From Paenibacillus terrigena DSM 21567 (GTDB taxonomy: Bacteria > Bacillota > Bacilli > Paenibacillales > Paenibacillaceae): 64,000 nt of DNA. The DNA is taken from contig NZ_KB895414.1 of the NCBI RefSeq assembly GCF_000374845.1, forward strand, positions 310,001-374,000, written 5' to 3'. Shown here piece after piece: positions 8,100 through 16,138 of this stretch. Positions within the stretch are counted from its first letter, which is position 1. Every line of letters starts with the position of its first letter. Position numbers and translations under genes: made by a program. Under the pieces are notes generated by a model. It did not search any database and had not been told where the DNA came from. It saw only the letters and a program-made list of their open reading frames with translations.

Positions 8100-9443
8100 T
8101 TAATTGAATATTCGCGTTGCTTTGCCAAAAGTACGAGGAATATCATGTCTGATTTCCACTTCGCAATCAATCCCGATTCGGTCTGCCATATGCTTCCGGA
8201 TTTTCGTTGCCAATTGCTCATCTGTTAATTCCGTCCGAAACGGTTCGGCTTCAATCTTTAATGATCCCTGATTCAATTTGAAGTGATACCACATACCCAC
8301 ATCCGGAATTTCCATCAAGAATTGTTCTAACATGAACGGTGAATAGTCTTCATCCCCCAATCGAAGCATGTTCTCCATTCTTCCTCTCAGATGCAGGACG
8401 TCCATCGTGATACCACAATCACATTTGGATTTCTGCAAATACCCGATATCCCCACTACGGTAACGCACCATTGGCATGGCTTCGCGAAGCAACGTCGTTA
8501 CAATGATTTCTCCCGTCTTGCCGTAAGGGAGCTTTTCCATCGTAATTGGATTAATGATTTCGACTTTTACATGTCCTTCCATCACGTGATAACCTTTGTG
8601 CTCACTGCATTCAACCGCAACGACGCCGCATTCGGTCGATCCGTAGAAGAAGGATACTTCGCATCCCCACCATTTTTCCAAACGCTCACGGAATTTATTG
8701 GAGCAGCCTTCACCTGTAAGCAATATTTTTTTCAATCGTATATCTTCTCCGATTTTTATGCCGAACCGCTCGCTTTCTTCAGCCAAAAGTGCCGCATAGG
8801 AGGGGGTCGTAGTCAGAACTGTAGCTTGGAACTCCTTCATCAATTCTAATGACTTATCGACGGGAGCCATGTAACCGCCTTTGCCAAGTGACAGTACTGC
8901 CGTTCCAAAAGCAAATTGAAACAACCGCTGAAATCCAAGTCCAGGCAGAGCAAATTCATAAGGTAAGGCGATGGCCGCCACATCAACATCCGTTTCCTTA
9001 AACAATTCCAAATATTTCGGCAGCAAATCATAGACATACTGATCAGCTAACGAGTACGAGGTATAAATAGGTTTTCCCGAAGTACCGCTCGTGAGGTGAA
9101 CCTGACCGATTTCTTTTGGATCTAAGCATAAGATTTTCTGCTTATCGCCTCGAATGACGTCTTTATTCAATAGAGGTACATTTGTTAATTGCTCCAGACT
9201 TTCAATTTGTGGCACTGTAAAGCCTGCTTCTTCCAGCTTTGAGCGATAATATTCATTTCGGTCCCAAATATGAGTAAGTGTTGCGTTAATCGCTTTTAAC
9301 TGATAATCTTCAATTCTTTGCCGAGGCAGCTTCTCAATGGTGCTTCCATCCTCATCCAATTGCTTGAAAAAAGCTTTGAATTGTTCTAAATGGGATGTAT
9401 GGTCGTCCACGGATACCTTCATTTTATGGGTTTGTGCTTTCAT
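8100..9443 (-). CDS. PaaK-like AMP-dependent aryl-acid ligase 2
   Basis: This 447-residue adenylate-forming enzyme is the first gene of the leftward operon. Motifs in order are LTSGTSGKPIYTSY (ATP phosphate loop), VSFFYGSTECGVVAVE (adenine site), RYRSGDIGYL with the ribose-binding acid, a CDCG pair in KSKCDCGITMDVLHLRGR, and DIPRTFGKATRIF with the catalytic lysine at the very C-terminus. All elements needed for adenylation are present. The start at 9443 follows TAGGAGG; the longer frame from 9482 reads through this site. It shares the fold with its neighbour but little close sequence, so the two probably act on different substrates or in successive steps. The substrate is inferred from context only. 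Confidence 0.86.
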   Translation of the reverse strand: MKAQTHKMKVSVDDHTSHLEQFKAFFKQLDEDGSTIEKLPRQRIEDYQLKAINATLTHIWDRNEYYRSKLEEAGFTVPQIESLEQLTNVPLLNKDVIRGDKQKILCLDPKEIGQVHLTSGTSGKPIYTSYSLADQYVYDLLPKYLELFKETDVDVAAIALPYEFALPGLGFQRLFQFAFGTAVLSLGKGGYMAPVDKSLELMKEFQATVLTTTPSYAALLAEESERFGIKIGEDIRLKKILLTGEGCSNKFRERLEKWWGCEVSFFYGSTECGVVAVECSEHKGYHVMEGHVKVEIINPITMEKLPYGKTGEIIVTTLLREAMPMVRYRSGDIGYLQKSKCDCGITMDVLHLRGRMENMLRLGDEDYSPFMLEQFLMEIPDVGMWYHFKLNQGSLKIEAEPFRTELTDEQLATKIRKHMADRIGIDCEVEIRHDIPRTFGKATRIFN

Positions 9444-9747
9444 AAAAATCCTCCTAACCATTTCAATCCAAACCTGCGGCATGGTAATTCGTCTAGCAAT
9501 CTCTTATTGATTACTTGTGGTGTAGTAGATACGCTCCCTCCTCCCTAGTCACCCTAATATGAAATGCAAGCAATGTCAGGCTTGACTCGGACAGCCGTAT
9601 ATCTTCTAAAAAGTGATTATTTCATCCAATCATAGTAATAGGGCCTCACATATCGTAACAAGTATATAGTCTTCGAAATCATGAGAAGTTAGCATAGAGA
9701 AACTCGGCTTTCAAAGAATGACGAAGCAAATTGGAGGTTAGGTAAAA
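9444..9747. other. Divergent intergenic region of the aromatic/Lys-rich cluster
   Basis: These 304 bases separate the leftward ligase operon from the rightward TPR genes and must hold both promoters. I see an A/T-rich TATATA at 9663-9668 but no convincing -35/-10 pair in either direction, and no strong palindrome. The 150 bases before the ligase start would make a long untranslated leader. A sporulation-type or alternative sigma promoter is possible. Confidence 0.5.
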
Positions 9748-10272
9748 ATGTCATATGACAGCAATCCTGATAAACAATTTAAGGAAGCAATAAAGCTCCA
9801 TCAAGATGGGGTTGAAGGAGACAAAAAGGCAGCGAAAAGAGCGAATGAGAAGCTTTTAAAGCTCCGTGAGACCCAGCCTCATAATGCGCTTATTGAAGCC
9901 TATTACGGTAGTTCATTAGCCCTCTTATCACGTGATGCCGTTAAGCTTGTTGAGAAAGAAGAAAAAGCACTAGAGAGTTTGGAGGTATTGAATCATGCAG
10001 TAACAATGGATCCGAACGAAAAAGAAATTCGCTTCGTGCGCGGAAGCGTCTGCCTGCAACTGCCCGAGTCTTATTTCTATTCTTCGAAAACAGCGATCGA
10101 GGACTTCACATTCCTCCTTGACCGTTATCATCAACAAGGTTCAAATTACCTAACCCAAAAACAAGTCAGAGAAGTACTTCGAAACCTGAGTAAAGCCTAT
10201 CAAAATATCGGAAATCAGGACAAGGCGAATGAAGTCTTACAGCGTCTTGCCTCCATGCATCCGAAAAAATGA
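9748..10272 (+). CDS. TPR-like helical protein 1
   Basis: The protein has 174 residues, all helical in appearance, with TPR-like signatures: LIEAYYGSSLALLSR (residues about 50-64), LEVLNHAVTMDPNEKEIRFVRG, and LRNLSKAYQNIGNQDKANEVL near the C-terminus, the last being a good TPR consensus. The start has a clear TTGGAGG site. It is a paralogue of the next gene: AYYGS, LPE..FY..KT.IEDFT..L and EAY..IG (KAYQNIG here) are shared. No signal peptide or membrane helix is present, so it should be cytoplasmic. It probably mediates protein contacts for the cluster. I do not recognise a named family. Confidence 0.8.
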   Translation: MSYDSNPDKQFKEAIKLHQDGVEGDKKAAKRANEKLLKLRETQPHNALIEAYYGSSLALLSRDAVKLVEKEEKALESLEVLNHAVTMDPNEKEIRFVRGSVCLQLPESYFYSSKTAIEDFTFLLDRYHQQGSNYLTQKQVREVLRNLSKAYQNIGNQDKANEVLQRLASMHPKK

Positions 10273-10333
10273 TGATTAGAACCATGCAAGCGAGCGATGT
10301 GATCATGCATGAGTACAGAGAGGATGAAATCTA

Positions 10334-11353
10334 GTGACAAACCTTAACACCAGCGATATGGAAGGATCAGACTTGAATGAGACCGAAAATAACCTAAGTT
10401 CCGTGTCAATTCTGGAGTCTACTCCGTCTGACCCGTTCAATGAGAGACTCACCCTAGCTATCCAACTTTATATGGATGGCGTAGCTGGGAATGTAACTGC
10501 TGTTCAAGAAGCACATCGGATTTTAGAACAGCTACGCGTCGATTATCCAGATAAGCCTCTTGTTGATGCTTACTATGGCAGCACAATGATACTGATTGCA
10601 AGAGATAAAACAGAGGCTTTTGATAAATTGAAATGGTCAAAACAAGGATTGAAAATGCTCGACAATGCGGTAGCCGCTGCCCCACACGACAGTATGATCC
10701 GGCTGCTTCGCGGCAAGTCCTCTTACAATCTCCCAGAGCAACATTTCTATCGGACGAAGACGGTGATTGAAGATTTCACCCTCGTCCTCAATACACAATC
10801 TGACACGCTAGACACTGAAAAACAATTAGAACTCATCTATGAACTCGGTGAGGCTTACAATAGGATAGGTCAGAACCAAGAGGCGGCTACGCACTTTAGA
10901 AGATTGGAGAGTCAAACACAAAGTTCGGCATGGAAACAGCTATCCAAGCAAAAACTGCAAGCGCTTGAAGGAAAACCAGCAATTGAAAATCTACCAAACT
11001 TCAGTCCCACTTCCATTTTGATTGAAGCTACTCGGTCTGTAGGCAGCGCCCTCCTTACCTGGGCTGATGATGAAAAGAAGAAAGAAAAGAAGAAAGAGAA
11101 GAAGAAAGAAATAGACCAACAAAAAGCAGAAGAACGGGCTAAAGAACGGGCTAAAGAAAAAACTAAAGAAGAAGCGAAAGAAAAGGCTAAAGAACGTGTG
11201 AAAGAAAAAGCCAAAGAACCGGCGAAGGAAATGACCAAGGAACTAGCGAGAGAAAAAGCCAAAGAACTAGCAAGAGAAATGGCCAAAAAACTTGCGAAGG
11301 AAAAAGCCAAAGAACTAGCGAAAGAAATGGCCTTAAAGAAGAAAAAGAAATGA
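10334..11353 (+). CDS. TPR-like protein 2 with long Lys/Glu/Ala tail
   Basis: In this 339-residue protein, residues about 35-225 repeat the architecture of the upstream protein (AYYGSTMILIARD, LPEQHFYRTKTVIEDFT, LGEAYNRIGQNQEAATHFRRL). From about residue 245 a tail of nearly 95 residues consists of K, E, A and R with an irregular four-residue AKE(K/R/L/M) beat, which forms a charged amphipathic helix. The start is GTG 10334, 9 nt after AGAGGA. The tail resembles in composition the Lys/Glu protein at the end of the opposite operon. The TPR part may dock a partner while the tail binds a polyanion, a membrane surface or the Lys/Glu protein. I know no family with this layout. Confidence 0.78.
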   Translation: MTNLNTSDMEGSDLNETENNLSSVSILESTPSDPFNERLTLAIQLYMDGVAGNVTAVQEAHRILEQLRVDYPDKPLVDAYYGSTMILIARDKTEAFDKLKWSKQGLKMLDNAVAAAPHDSMIRLLRGKSSYNLPEQHFYRTKTVIEDFTLVLNTQSDTLDTEKQLELIYELGEAYNRIGQNQEAATHFRRLESQTQSSAWKQLSKQKLQALEGKPAIENLPNFSPTSILIEATRSVGSALLTWADDEKKKEKKKEKKKEIDQQKAEERAKERAKEKTKEEAKEKAKERVKEKAKEPAKEMTKELAREKAKELAREMAKKLAKEKAKELAKEMALKKKKK

Positions 11354-11431
11354 CCTTTAAGAAAGACAACTGGCGAATTCACATCAGACTTTACCTCAGG
11401 GGTTCCGTATTTTCGGAAGGAGGTGAGATAC

Positions 11432-11644
11432 ATGTCTACTAAACACAGCAAATTCCTCAAGAGTTTCCTTGAATCTGCATTAAAAAGCGGCGCGAACAAC
11501 ATCGGCAGACAACTTCTAGATGCAGTGAATGATGAAAACCAACCAGCTGATGTTGTTTTAGGGAGAGTCGTAACTGCCCTTAAGAGCGGTGCCGTTGCAA
11601 CTGGCCAAGAAGTGTTGCGGACTGGACTTAGTCAGCTTAAGTAG
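11432..11644 (+). CDS. Small helical cluster protein B, paralogue of 4320-4598
   Basis: The 70 residues are helical and soluble. It aligns with the protein at 4320-4598 through A..SGA...G.Q, NQP.D...G and TA.K.G. ATG 11432 has an excellent GGAAGGAGG site; an upstream in-frame ATG at 11423 lies inside that site. It is the last gene of the rightward TPR operon and is followed by a stem-loop terminator. Being one of two homologous genes at opposite edges of the cluster, it is likely part of the same structure or complex. Function unknown. Confidence 0.75.
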   Translation: MSTKHSKFLKSFLESALKSGANNIGRQLLDAVNDENQPADVVLGRVVTALKSGAVATGQEVLRTGLSQLK

Positions 11645-11702
11645 TCAACTTGCTGATAGGAGTTTCACGCAAATATCCCCAAATCTAGAAGGGGTTCTTG
11701 AC

Positions 11703-11737
11703 AAAATGGGTTGAGGATCTTGTCCTCAGCCCATTTT
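11703..11737 (+). terminator. Strong stem-loop ending the TPR/small-protein operon
   Basis: A 15-bp stem (AAAATGGGTTGAGGA with TCCTCAGCCCATTTT, one G-T pair) and a 5-nt loop lie 58 nt after the stop at 11644. The T-run is mostly inside the stem. It also faces the leftward gene ending at 11896 and could act in both directions. Confidence 0.65.
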
Positions 11738-11895
11738 GCTGTATTTATATAGTTTTCGTTGAATGGAAGGGCACCAAAATCTCCCGTTAGGAGAGTATCA
11801 CTTTCTGAATCGGTGATTGATGAATTAAAGGAAGGAATATTATCTACATGCTCGGAAAGAATGGTTGAAAGTAGAAGACAACTCGAACATCTCTG

Positions 11896-12327
11896 TTACT
11901 GTGGCTGTTGACCACCGAACTGTTTTTTCTTCATTCTTGTGCCCAGTATGATGATGGCGACATAGATTACGATGGCAATCGAATCTATGAACGTATCCGT
12001 AAGCCCCGAAGCGTCTAGCAATGCCGTTACGCTAAGAATGACCAACAGTCGGACGATCAGGATCACCACGATCATCCATGCGGCAAATCGGATCTTTAAC
12101 GACTCACTTTGGAATGACATGAAAATGAATGCGATGCCGATGACCAGATTTTCCGCCGTGATAATGTGCCAAACATACGTGAATACCGTCTGGGTATCCA
12201 TGGATATCGCCTTAATGTCAAGCGTCGGTAGCACCGCGGATTGCCCGTTCCATGCGTGCGTGACGGCAAACAGCATCGCAAGAACACCTGCAATTAGATA
12301 ATAAAAATTACTAACCTTGATGTTCAT
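11896..12327 (-). CDS. Four-helix membrane protein coupled to a MerR regulator
   Basis: This 143-residue protein has four hydrophobic segments (about 8-27, 54-73, 80-104 and 111-131) and a short basic, Gln-rich C-terminus (MKKKQFGGQQPQ). I do not recognise a named family; the WHI and N-terminal AGVLAMLFAVTHAWNG segments resemble small LIC/anthrone-type membrane proteins of Firmicutes. The start at 12327 lies inside the MerR gene, 17 nt before its stop, with AAGAAGGG as the binding site. Translation is therefore coupled to the regulator, and the regulator's effector response probably concerns this protein. Confidence 0.75.
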   Translation of the reverse strand: MNIKVSNFYYLIAGVLAMLFAVTHAWNGQSAVLPTLDIKAISMDTQTVFTYVWHIITAENLVIGIAFIFMSFQSESLKIRFAAWMIVVILIVRLLVILSVTALLDASGLTDTFIDSIAIVIYVAIIILGTRMKKKQFGGQQPQ

Positions 12328-12784
12328 CACAACCCTTCTTGGAAATTCCCGGTTCATTCTTTCGGATATCCATGTAAATCTCGCGGACGAATTCTGTCAA
12401 CCGTTGGTCGCTTTCATTATTAAAGTCTCTTATCGTTTCGGCTGCCATGTTGAGTAACTGACTGACCATTTCCAGATGGGCAATCTTCTTGCGCGTTTCT
12501 ACGTTCTTGGCATCGAGGAACGTAGCAACCTCTTCGCAGTAAGCGGGGTCGATATTTTCCATCTTACGGAGACTTAATTTCCCTCTGATTTCGTCAAGTG
12601 AAAAGTCCGCATACTGCATGATCTGAATATTCATCAAGTCTATGAGGTCGTCCTTCGAATACCTGCGGTACCGATTGTCTTTCCGGGACGGCGAGACGAT
12701 CCCAATCCGGTCATAATACCGAAGCGTATCCTTCGATATCCCAAGTATCTGCGAAGCCTCTTGGATAGAGTAAAGTTTTTCCAT
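12311..12784 (-). CDS. MerR family transcriptional regulator
   Basis: This 157-residue regulator has an N-terminal winged HTH (YSIQEASQILGISKDTLRYY then DRIGIVSPSR) and the RYRRYSKDDL wing of the MerR family, and a long dimerisation helix in residues 85-120. The C-terminal effector domain is short and lacks a clear Cys metal site, so an organic ligand or stress signal is more likely than a metal. It overlaps the membrane protein gene downstream by 17 nt. A MerR-type promoter with a 19-bp spacer and a palindromic operator precedes it (12791-12821), so it controls its own operon. Confidence 0.93.
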   Translation of the reverse strand: MEKLYSIQEASQILGISKDTLRYYDRIGIVSPSRKDNRYRRYSKDDLIDLMNIQIMQYADFSLDEIRGKLSLRKMENIDPAYCEEVATFLDAKNVETRKKIAHLEMVSQLLNMAAETIRDFNNESDQRLTEFVREIYMDIRKNEPGISKKGCDEHQG

Positions 12785-12790
12785 GAATTA

Positions 12791-12821
12791 AGAATATCAT
12801 TGGAGTTGACTTCAATGTCAA
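12791..12821 (-). promoter_or_regulatory. MerR-type promoter with 19-bp spacer and operator
   Basis: On the minus strand TTGACA (12816-12821) and TATTCT (12791-12796) are separated by 19 bp, the over-long spacing typical of MerR-activated promoters. An 18-bp near-palindrome at 12799-12816 (ATTGRAGTYRACTYCAAT) fills the spacer. The merR start codon lies 7 nt downstream of the -10. Confidence 0.7.
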
Positions 12822-12878
12822 GTCGTTTTATTTTTTCTCGATGCGTATTGAAGCGAGGAATGAAAGATTGAATCTGAT

Positions 12879-14369
12879 TCATAACGATACGGGTTGTTTG
12901 GTTTTCAAGTAACTACGAATAAATAGTATTGTTTTTATCCCCCCAATAAGAAGCAATATTATAGGATAAATAATCAAAAAATGACCTAATCCTGTTGAAA
13001 ACCCTATAATAACAGACCAAGACGCTGAGATAAGTCGAGGAATAAATATAAGTGCCCCAACGGGCAACAGCACATTAAAGATGAATAGAACTGGTATAAA
13101 CCTGAGCATAAACTTAGACTTCAACGAGAATCTTTTTTCCCATTTCAAGAGGTTCATGACAGAAAAGATGAGTAAGGTAAGCAGGATCACTACGACTATA
13201 CCGACTGTTAAATAGAACGATGTAAAGCTAGGTAAATTCTGAACTGAAGCGTTCTCTCCCTTTAGAATTTTGTAAACGCCTTGGAAAACGTCGTCATAAC
13301 TCACAAAAGGATCTGCAGCGTTAAACAACGTCACGATACCGTATTCTCCATCAAACATCATATCTGAACTGAAATTCTCTGTTCCTCCATTGTGCCAGAC
13401 GATCTCATTATCAACGACAATCCATCCCATTCCATAAGAAACTCCCTTAACAAGGGATACAGCAGGCTGATGCATGAGATCGGTTAATTTCTCTGGAAGG
13501 ATAGCAATATTGCCAAGCTGACCCTGATTCATTTGTGCTATCAAATAATTAGACATGTCTTTTGCTGATGAAATCAGGCCGCCTGATGCAATGCGTGCCT
13601 CGGGATTACGCAGATTGGTTGGCATCATCGCTCCAAACAATGACTGATATCCCTGTGCCAAACCGTTTGATTCTCCCTCCTTTAAAGACGTGAAACTATG
13701 CTTCATATCTAAAGGCTTGAAGATATGCTCCTTGATATAGTCTCCAAAGCTTTGGCTGGAAACAACCTCTACAATCCTTCCCAATACATCGTAGTTAAGA
13801 TTGGAATACTGGAATAGGGTACCGATTGGCTCAGCCAAGGCAATGTCACCCATCTCCTCAATGTGTTGTTTCAATGATATATCCTCTTTTTCCAAGGCTC
13901 TGCGGCCATCATATGTGGAAAAACCGCTATTTTGCACAAGCAAGTTACGAACTGAGATTCGGGCGGAATCTTTTTCACTGCTAATCTTGAACTGGGGCAA
14001 ATATTTTCGTACCGGTGCATCCAAATTGATCTTCCCTTCATCAACCAACTGCATGATCGCAAGCGCGGTAAAAGACTTGGAAGTGGAACCGATCAGAAAC
14101 GGGGTATCCGGAGTAACAAGGCGATCATTCGGGCCTGCATTTCCGTACCCTTGTAAATAAATAATCTCCTTATTTTTGATAATTCCTATGGCAGCGCCGG
14201 GAATATGAAGTCGTCTCATGGCCTCCTTCATATATCCATCAATCTTTTCATGATCCAGACCCGAGGCCGCATGAGCAGGCTGTCCACTAAGTTGAAGAAT
14301 CAGCATAATCGTTGCAACCAGGCAGAATATCGCTCTATGATAATATCTACAATTTGATCTTATTTTCAT
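12879..14369 (-). CDS. Membrane-anchored serine hydrolase (class C beta-lactamase/PBP family)
   Basis: This 496-residue protein has a signal peptide (residues 1-35, ending AHAASG), a beta-lactamase-fold domain with the nucleophile motif STSK (in IGSTSKSFTALAIMQL) and YSN (in FQYSNLNYDVLG), and an HNGG triad element (VWHNGGTENF) in place of KTG. A C-terminal membrane domain of four hydrophobic segments follows (residues about 380-490). This layout is common in Bacilli, where members act as D-amino acid esterases or peptidases rather than beta-lactamases. The start at 14369 follows TGAGGAG. It is monocistronic. Confidence 0.9.
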   Translation of the reverse strand: MKIRSNCRYYHRAIFCLVATIMLILQLSGQPAHAASGLDHEKIDGYMKEAMRRLHIPGAAIGIIKNKEIIYLQGYGNAGPNDRLVTPDTPFLIGSTSKSFTALAIMQLVDEGKINLDAPVRKYLPQFKISSEKDSARISVRNLLVQNSGFSTYDGRRALEKEDISLKQHIEEMGDIALAEPIGTLFQYSNLNYDVLGRIVEVVSSQSFGDYIKEHIFKPLDMKHSFTSLKEGESNGLAQGYQSLFGAMMPTNLRNPEARIASGGLISSAKDMSNYLIAQMNQGQLGNIAILPEKLTDLMHQPAVSLVKGVSYGMGWIVVDNEIVWHNGGTENFSSDMMFDGEYGIVTLFNAADPFVSYDDVFQGVYKILKGENASVQNLPSFTSFYLTVGIVVVILLTLLIFSVMNLLKWEKRFSLKSKFMLRFIPVLFIFNVLLPVGALIFIPRLISASWSVIIGFSTGLGHFLIIYPIILLLIGGIKTILFIRSYLKTKQPVSL

Positions 14370-14432
14370 CTGACGATGCTCCTCATTCAAGATTAGTATT
14401 ACCTTTATCTACTAAGAAGAAAGATAAGGGGA

Positions 14433-14546
14433 TTATCCTATACTTTTTAATGATTCAATCATATCAACACCAGCAAGAGCCTTGATCGTCACTCCTCCTA
14501 TTTTGTATTCTTTCGTTACGTTTTTGAATTCGATTAACGTTTTCAT
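14433..14546 (-). pseudogene. Truncated MacB-type ABC ATPase remnant
   Basis: A good ribosome binding site (AAGGAGACGTGAAA) and start are followed by about 26 codons that match the N-terminus of MacB/LolD-type ATPases (LIEFKNVTKEYKIGGVTIKA, then LAGVD). The frame then passes into MIESLKSIG and stops, before Walker A. The final nine residues and their DNA closely resemble a minus-strand remnant at 24459-24500 (NIIESLKSIE), so the gene was cut by a deletion or mobile-element event and joined to a foreign 3' end. Not functional. Confidence 0.7.
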
Positions 14547-14753
14547 TTTCACGTCTCCTTCGTTTCCTGAGATGGAAATAGTCAAACTGCCAACCGGAAT
14601 TCGACCAGCTGCAGCGGAAACTTGATTTACCATCCCTATTGCTCCAGACCTGAATTAAATTACCATATTATTCAAATTGATTATACGAAGGCAAGAGAAG
14701 GGAAACACCCATCTACAGTCTCCACTTCAGCTAGACCAAAGTCGGGTTCAAAC

Positions 14754-14788
14754 ACAAAAAAAACACGCCAGTATTTGGCGTGTTTACC
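14754..14788 (-). terminator. Terminator of the GH130 gene
   Basis: On the minus strand AAACACGCCA-AATA-CTGGCGTGTTT is followed by a run of eight T. It lies 50 nt after the stop at 14838. A second hairpin (CCTGACT/AGTCAGG, 14788-14809) next to it ends in T6 on the plus strand. Confidence 0.85.
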
Positions 14789-14837
14789 TGACTTCATGAA
14801 TAGTCAGGGTTTTTTCGTTATGTCAGAGCGCTACTGC

Positions 14838-15824
14838 CTATAGCGGATACTTGTCCATATAATCCAGCAACTCGTCCACGGTTGTGAAAGCGACTCCTGT
14901 TACGGTGTCCGCGCAACCGTAGTAAATAGCGATTCGGCCTGTCTCTGCATCTGTCAAGGCTGCGCATGGGAAGGTTACATTCGGTACATCTCCTACGCAC
15001 TCATACAATGTCTCAGGTCCTAAGATATAGTTGCGCGAGCGGGCCAATACCTTCCAAGGCTCATGAATATCCAGCAGCGCTACGCCCATCCGATACACAA
15101 ACCCGTTACATGTGTTAATTACACCATGATAGATCAGCAGCCAGCCGCGATCCGTTTCAATCGGCACAGGTCCCGGACCAATCTTCTTCGATTGCCATGC
15201 TGAAGCATCGGAATTAATCGTTCCCATCACGTAGCGATGCTTACCCCAATACGTAAGATCTGGACTCTCGCTAAAGAAAATATCTCCGAAAGGTGTATGA
15301 CCCGTATCGCTTGGACGGCTCACCATCGCGTATTTGCCATTGATTTTACGCGGGAACAGCACACCATTCCGGTTATACGGCAAGAACGTATTTTCCAGCT
15401 GGTGGAAGGTTTTGAAATCATACGTATACGCAAGTCCAATGGTTGGACCATGATATCCATTGCACCAAGTGATATAGTATTTGTCTTCAATCTTGCAAAC
15501 GCGCGGATCGTAACGATACTCACGCTTCGTAATATATTCGTCACCTTCAAATTGAATGGCATGATCTTGAATCTCCCAATCAATCCCGTTCTTACTAAAG
15601 CCTACGAAGATATCCATACTGACGGATCTGGAATCGCAACGGAAAACACCTGCGTACCCATCTTCGAAAGGAACAACTGCTGAATTAAAAATACTGTTTG
15701 AGTTCAACTGTCCGTCTCGCTGAATAATCGGATTCTGAGTATACCGCCATACTGGCGCCTTACAATCATTCGGCTTATCCTGCCACGGCATATTTGCTAA
15801 CGCTTCACCAATAATTTTACTCAT
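14838..15824 (-). CDS. GH130 beta-1,4-mannooligosaccharide phosphorylase-type enzyme
   Basis: This 328-residue cytosolic enzyme has the five-bladed propeller of glycoside hydrolase family 130, which phosphorolyses beta-mannosides to mannose 1-phosphate. Recognisable features are [20 protein letters not shown] at the N-terminus, [20 protein letters not shown] with the general-acid Asp, a phosphate-binding stretch [20 protein letters not shown], and the terminal [13 protein letters not shown] blade. Length fits the family. It is monocistronic here, with no mannan transporter or mannanase next to it; only an SDR remnant lies upstream. Exact substrate chain length cannot be set from sequence by eye. 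Confidence 0.9.
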   Translation of the reverse strand: MSKIIGEALANMPWQDKPNDCKAPVWRYTQNPIIQRDGQLNSNSIFNSAVVPFEDGYAGVFRCDSRSVSMDIFVGFSKNGIDWEIQDHAIQFEGDEYITKREYRYDPRVCKIEDKYYITWCNGYHGPTIGLAYTYDFKTFHQLENTFLPYNRNGVLFPRKINGKYAMVSRPSDTGHTPFGDIFFSESPDLTYWGKHRYVMGTINSDASAWQSKKIGPGPVPIETDRGWLLIYHGVINTCNGFVYRMGVALLDIHEPWKVLARSRNYILGPETLYECVGDVPNVTFPCAALTDAETGRIAIYYGCADTVTGVAFTTVDELLDYMDKYPL

Positions 15825-15854
15825 CCTGTAATCCCCTTCCTTATCGCTTCAATA

Positions 15855-16096
<242 letters not shown>

Positions 16097-16138
16097 AATG
16101 TTTCACTGCCTAATTGATTCATAGTGTTATCTAGCCAT

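Noticed and set aside
10912-11502. Leftward frame with SFAS/SLAS repeats
   Set aside because: It is the antisense of the Lys/Glu/Ala tail of the TPR protein; no initiation signal, and it crosses the gene boundary.
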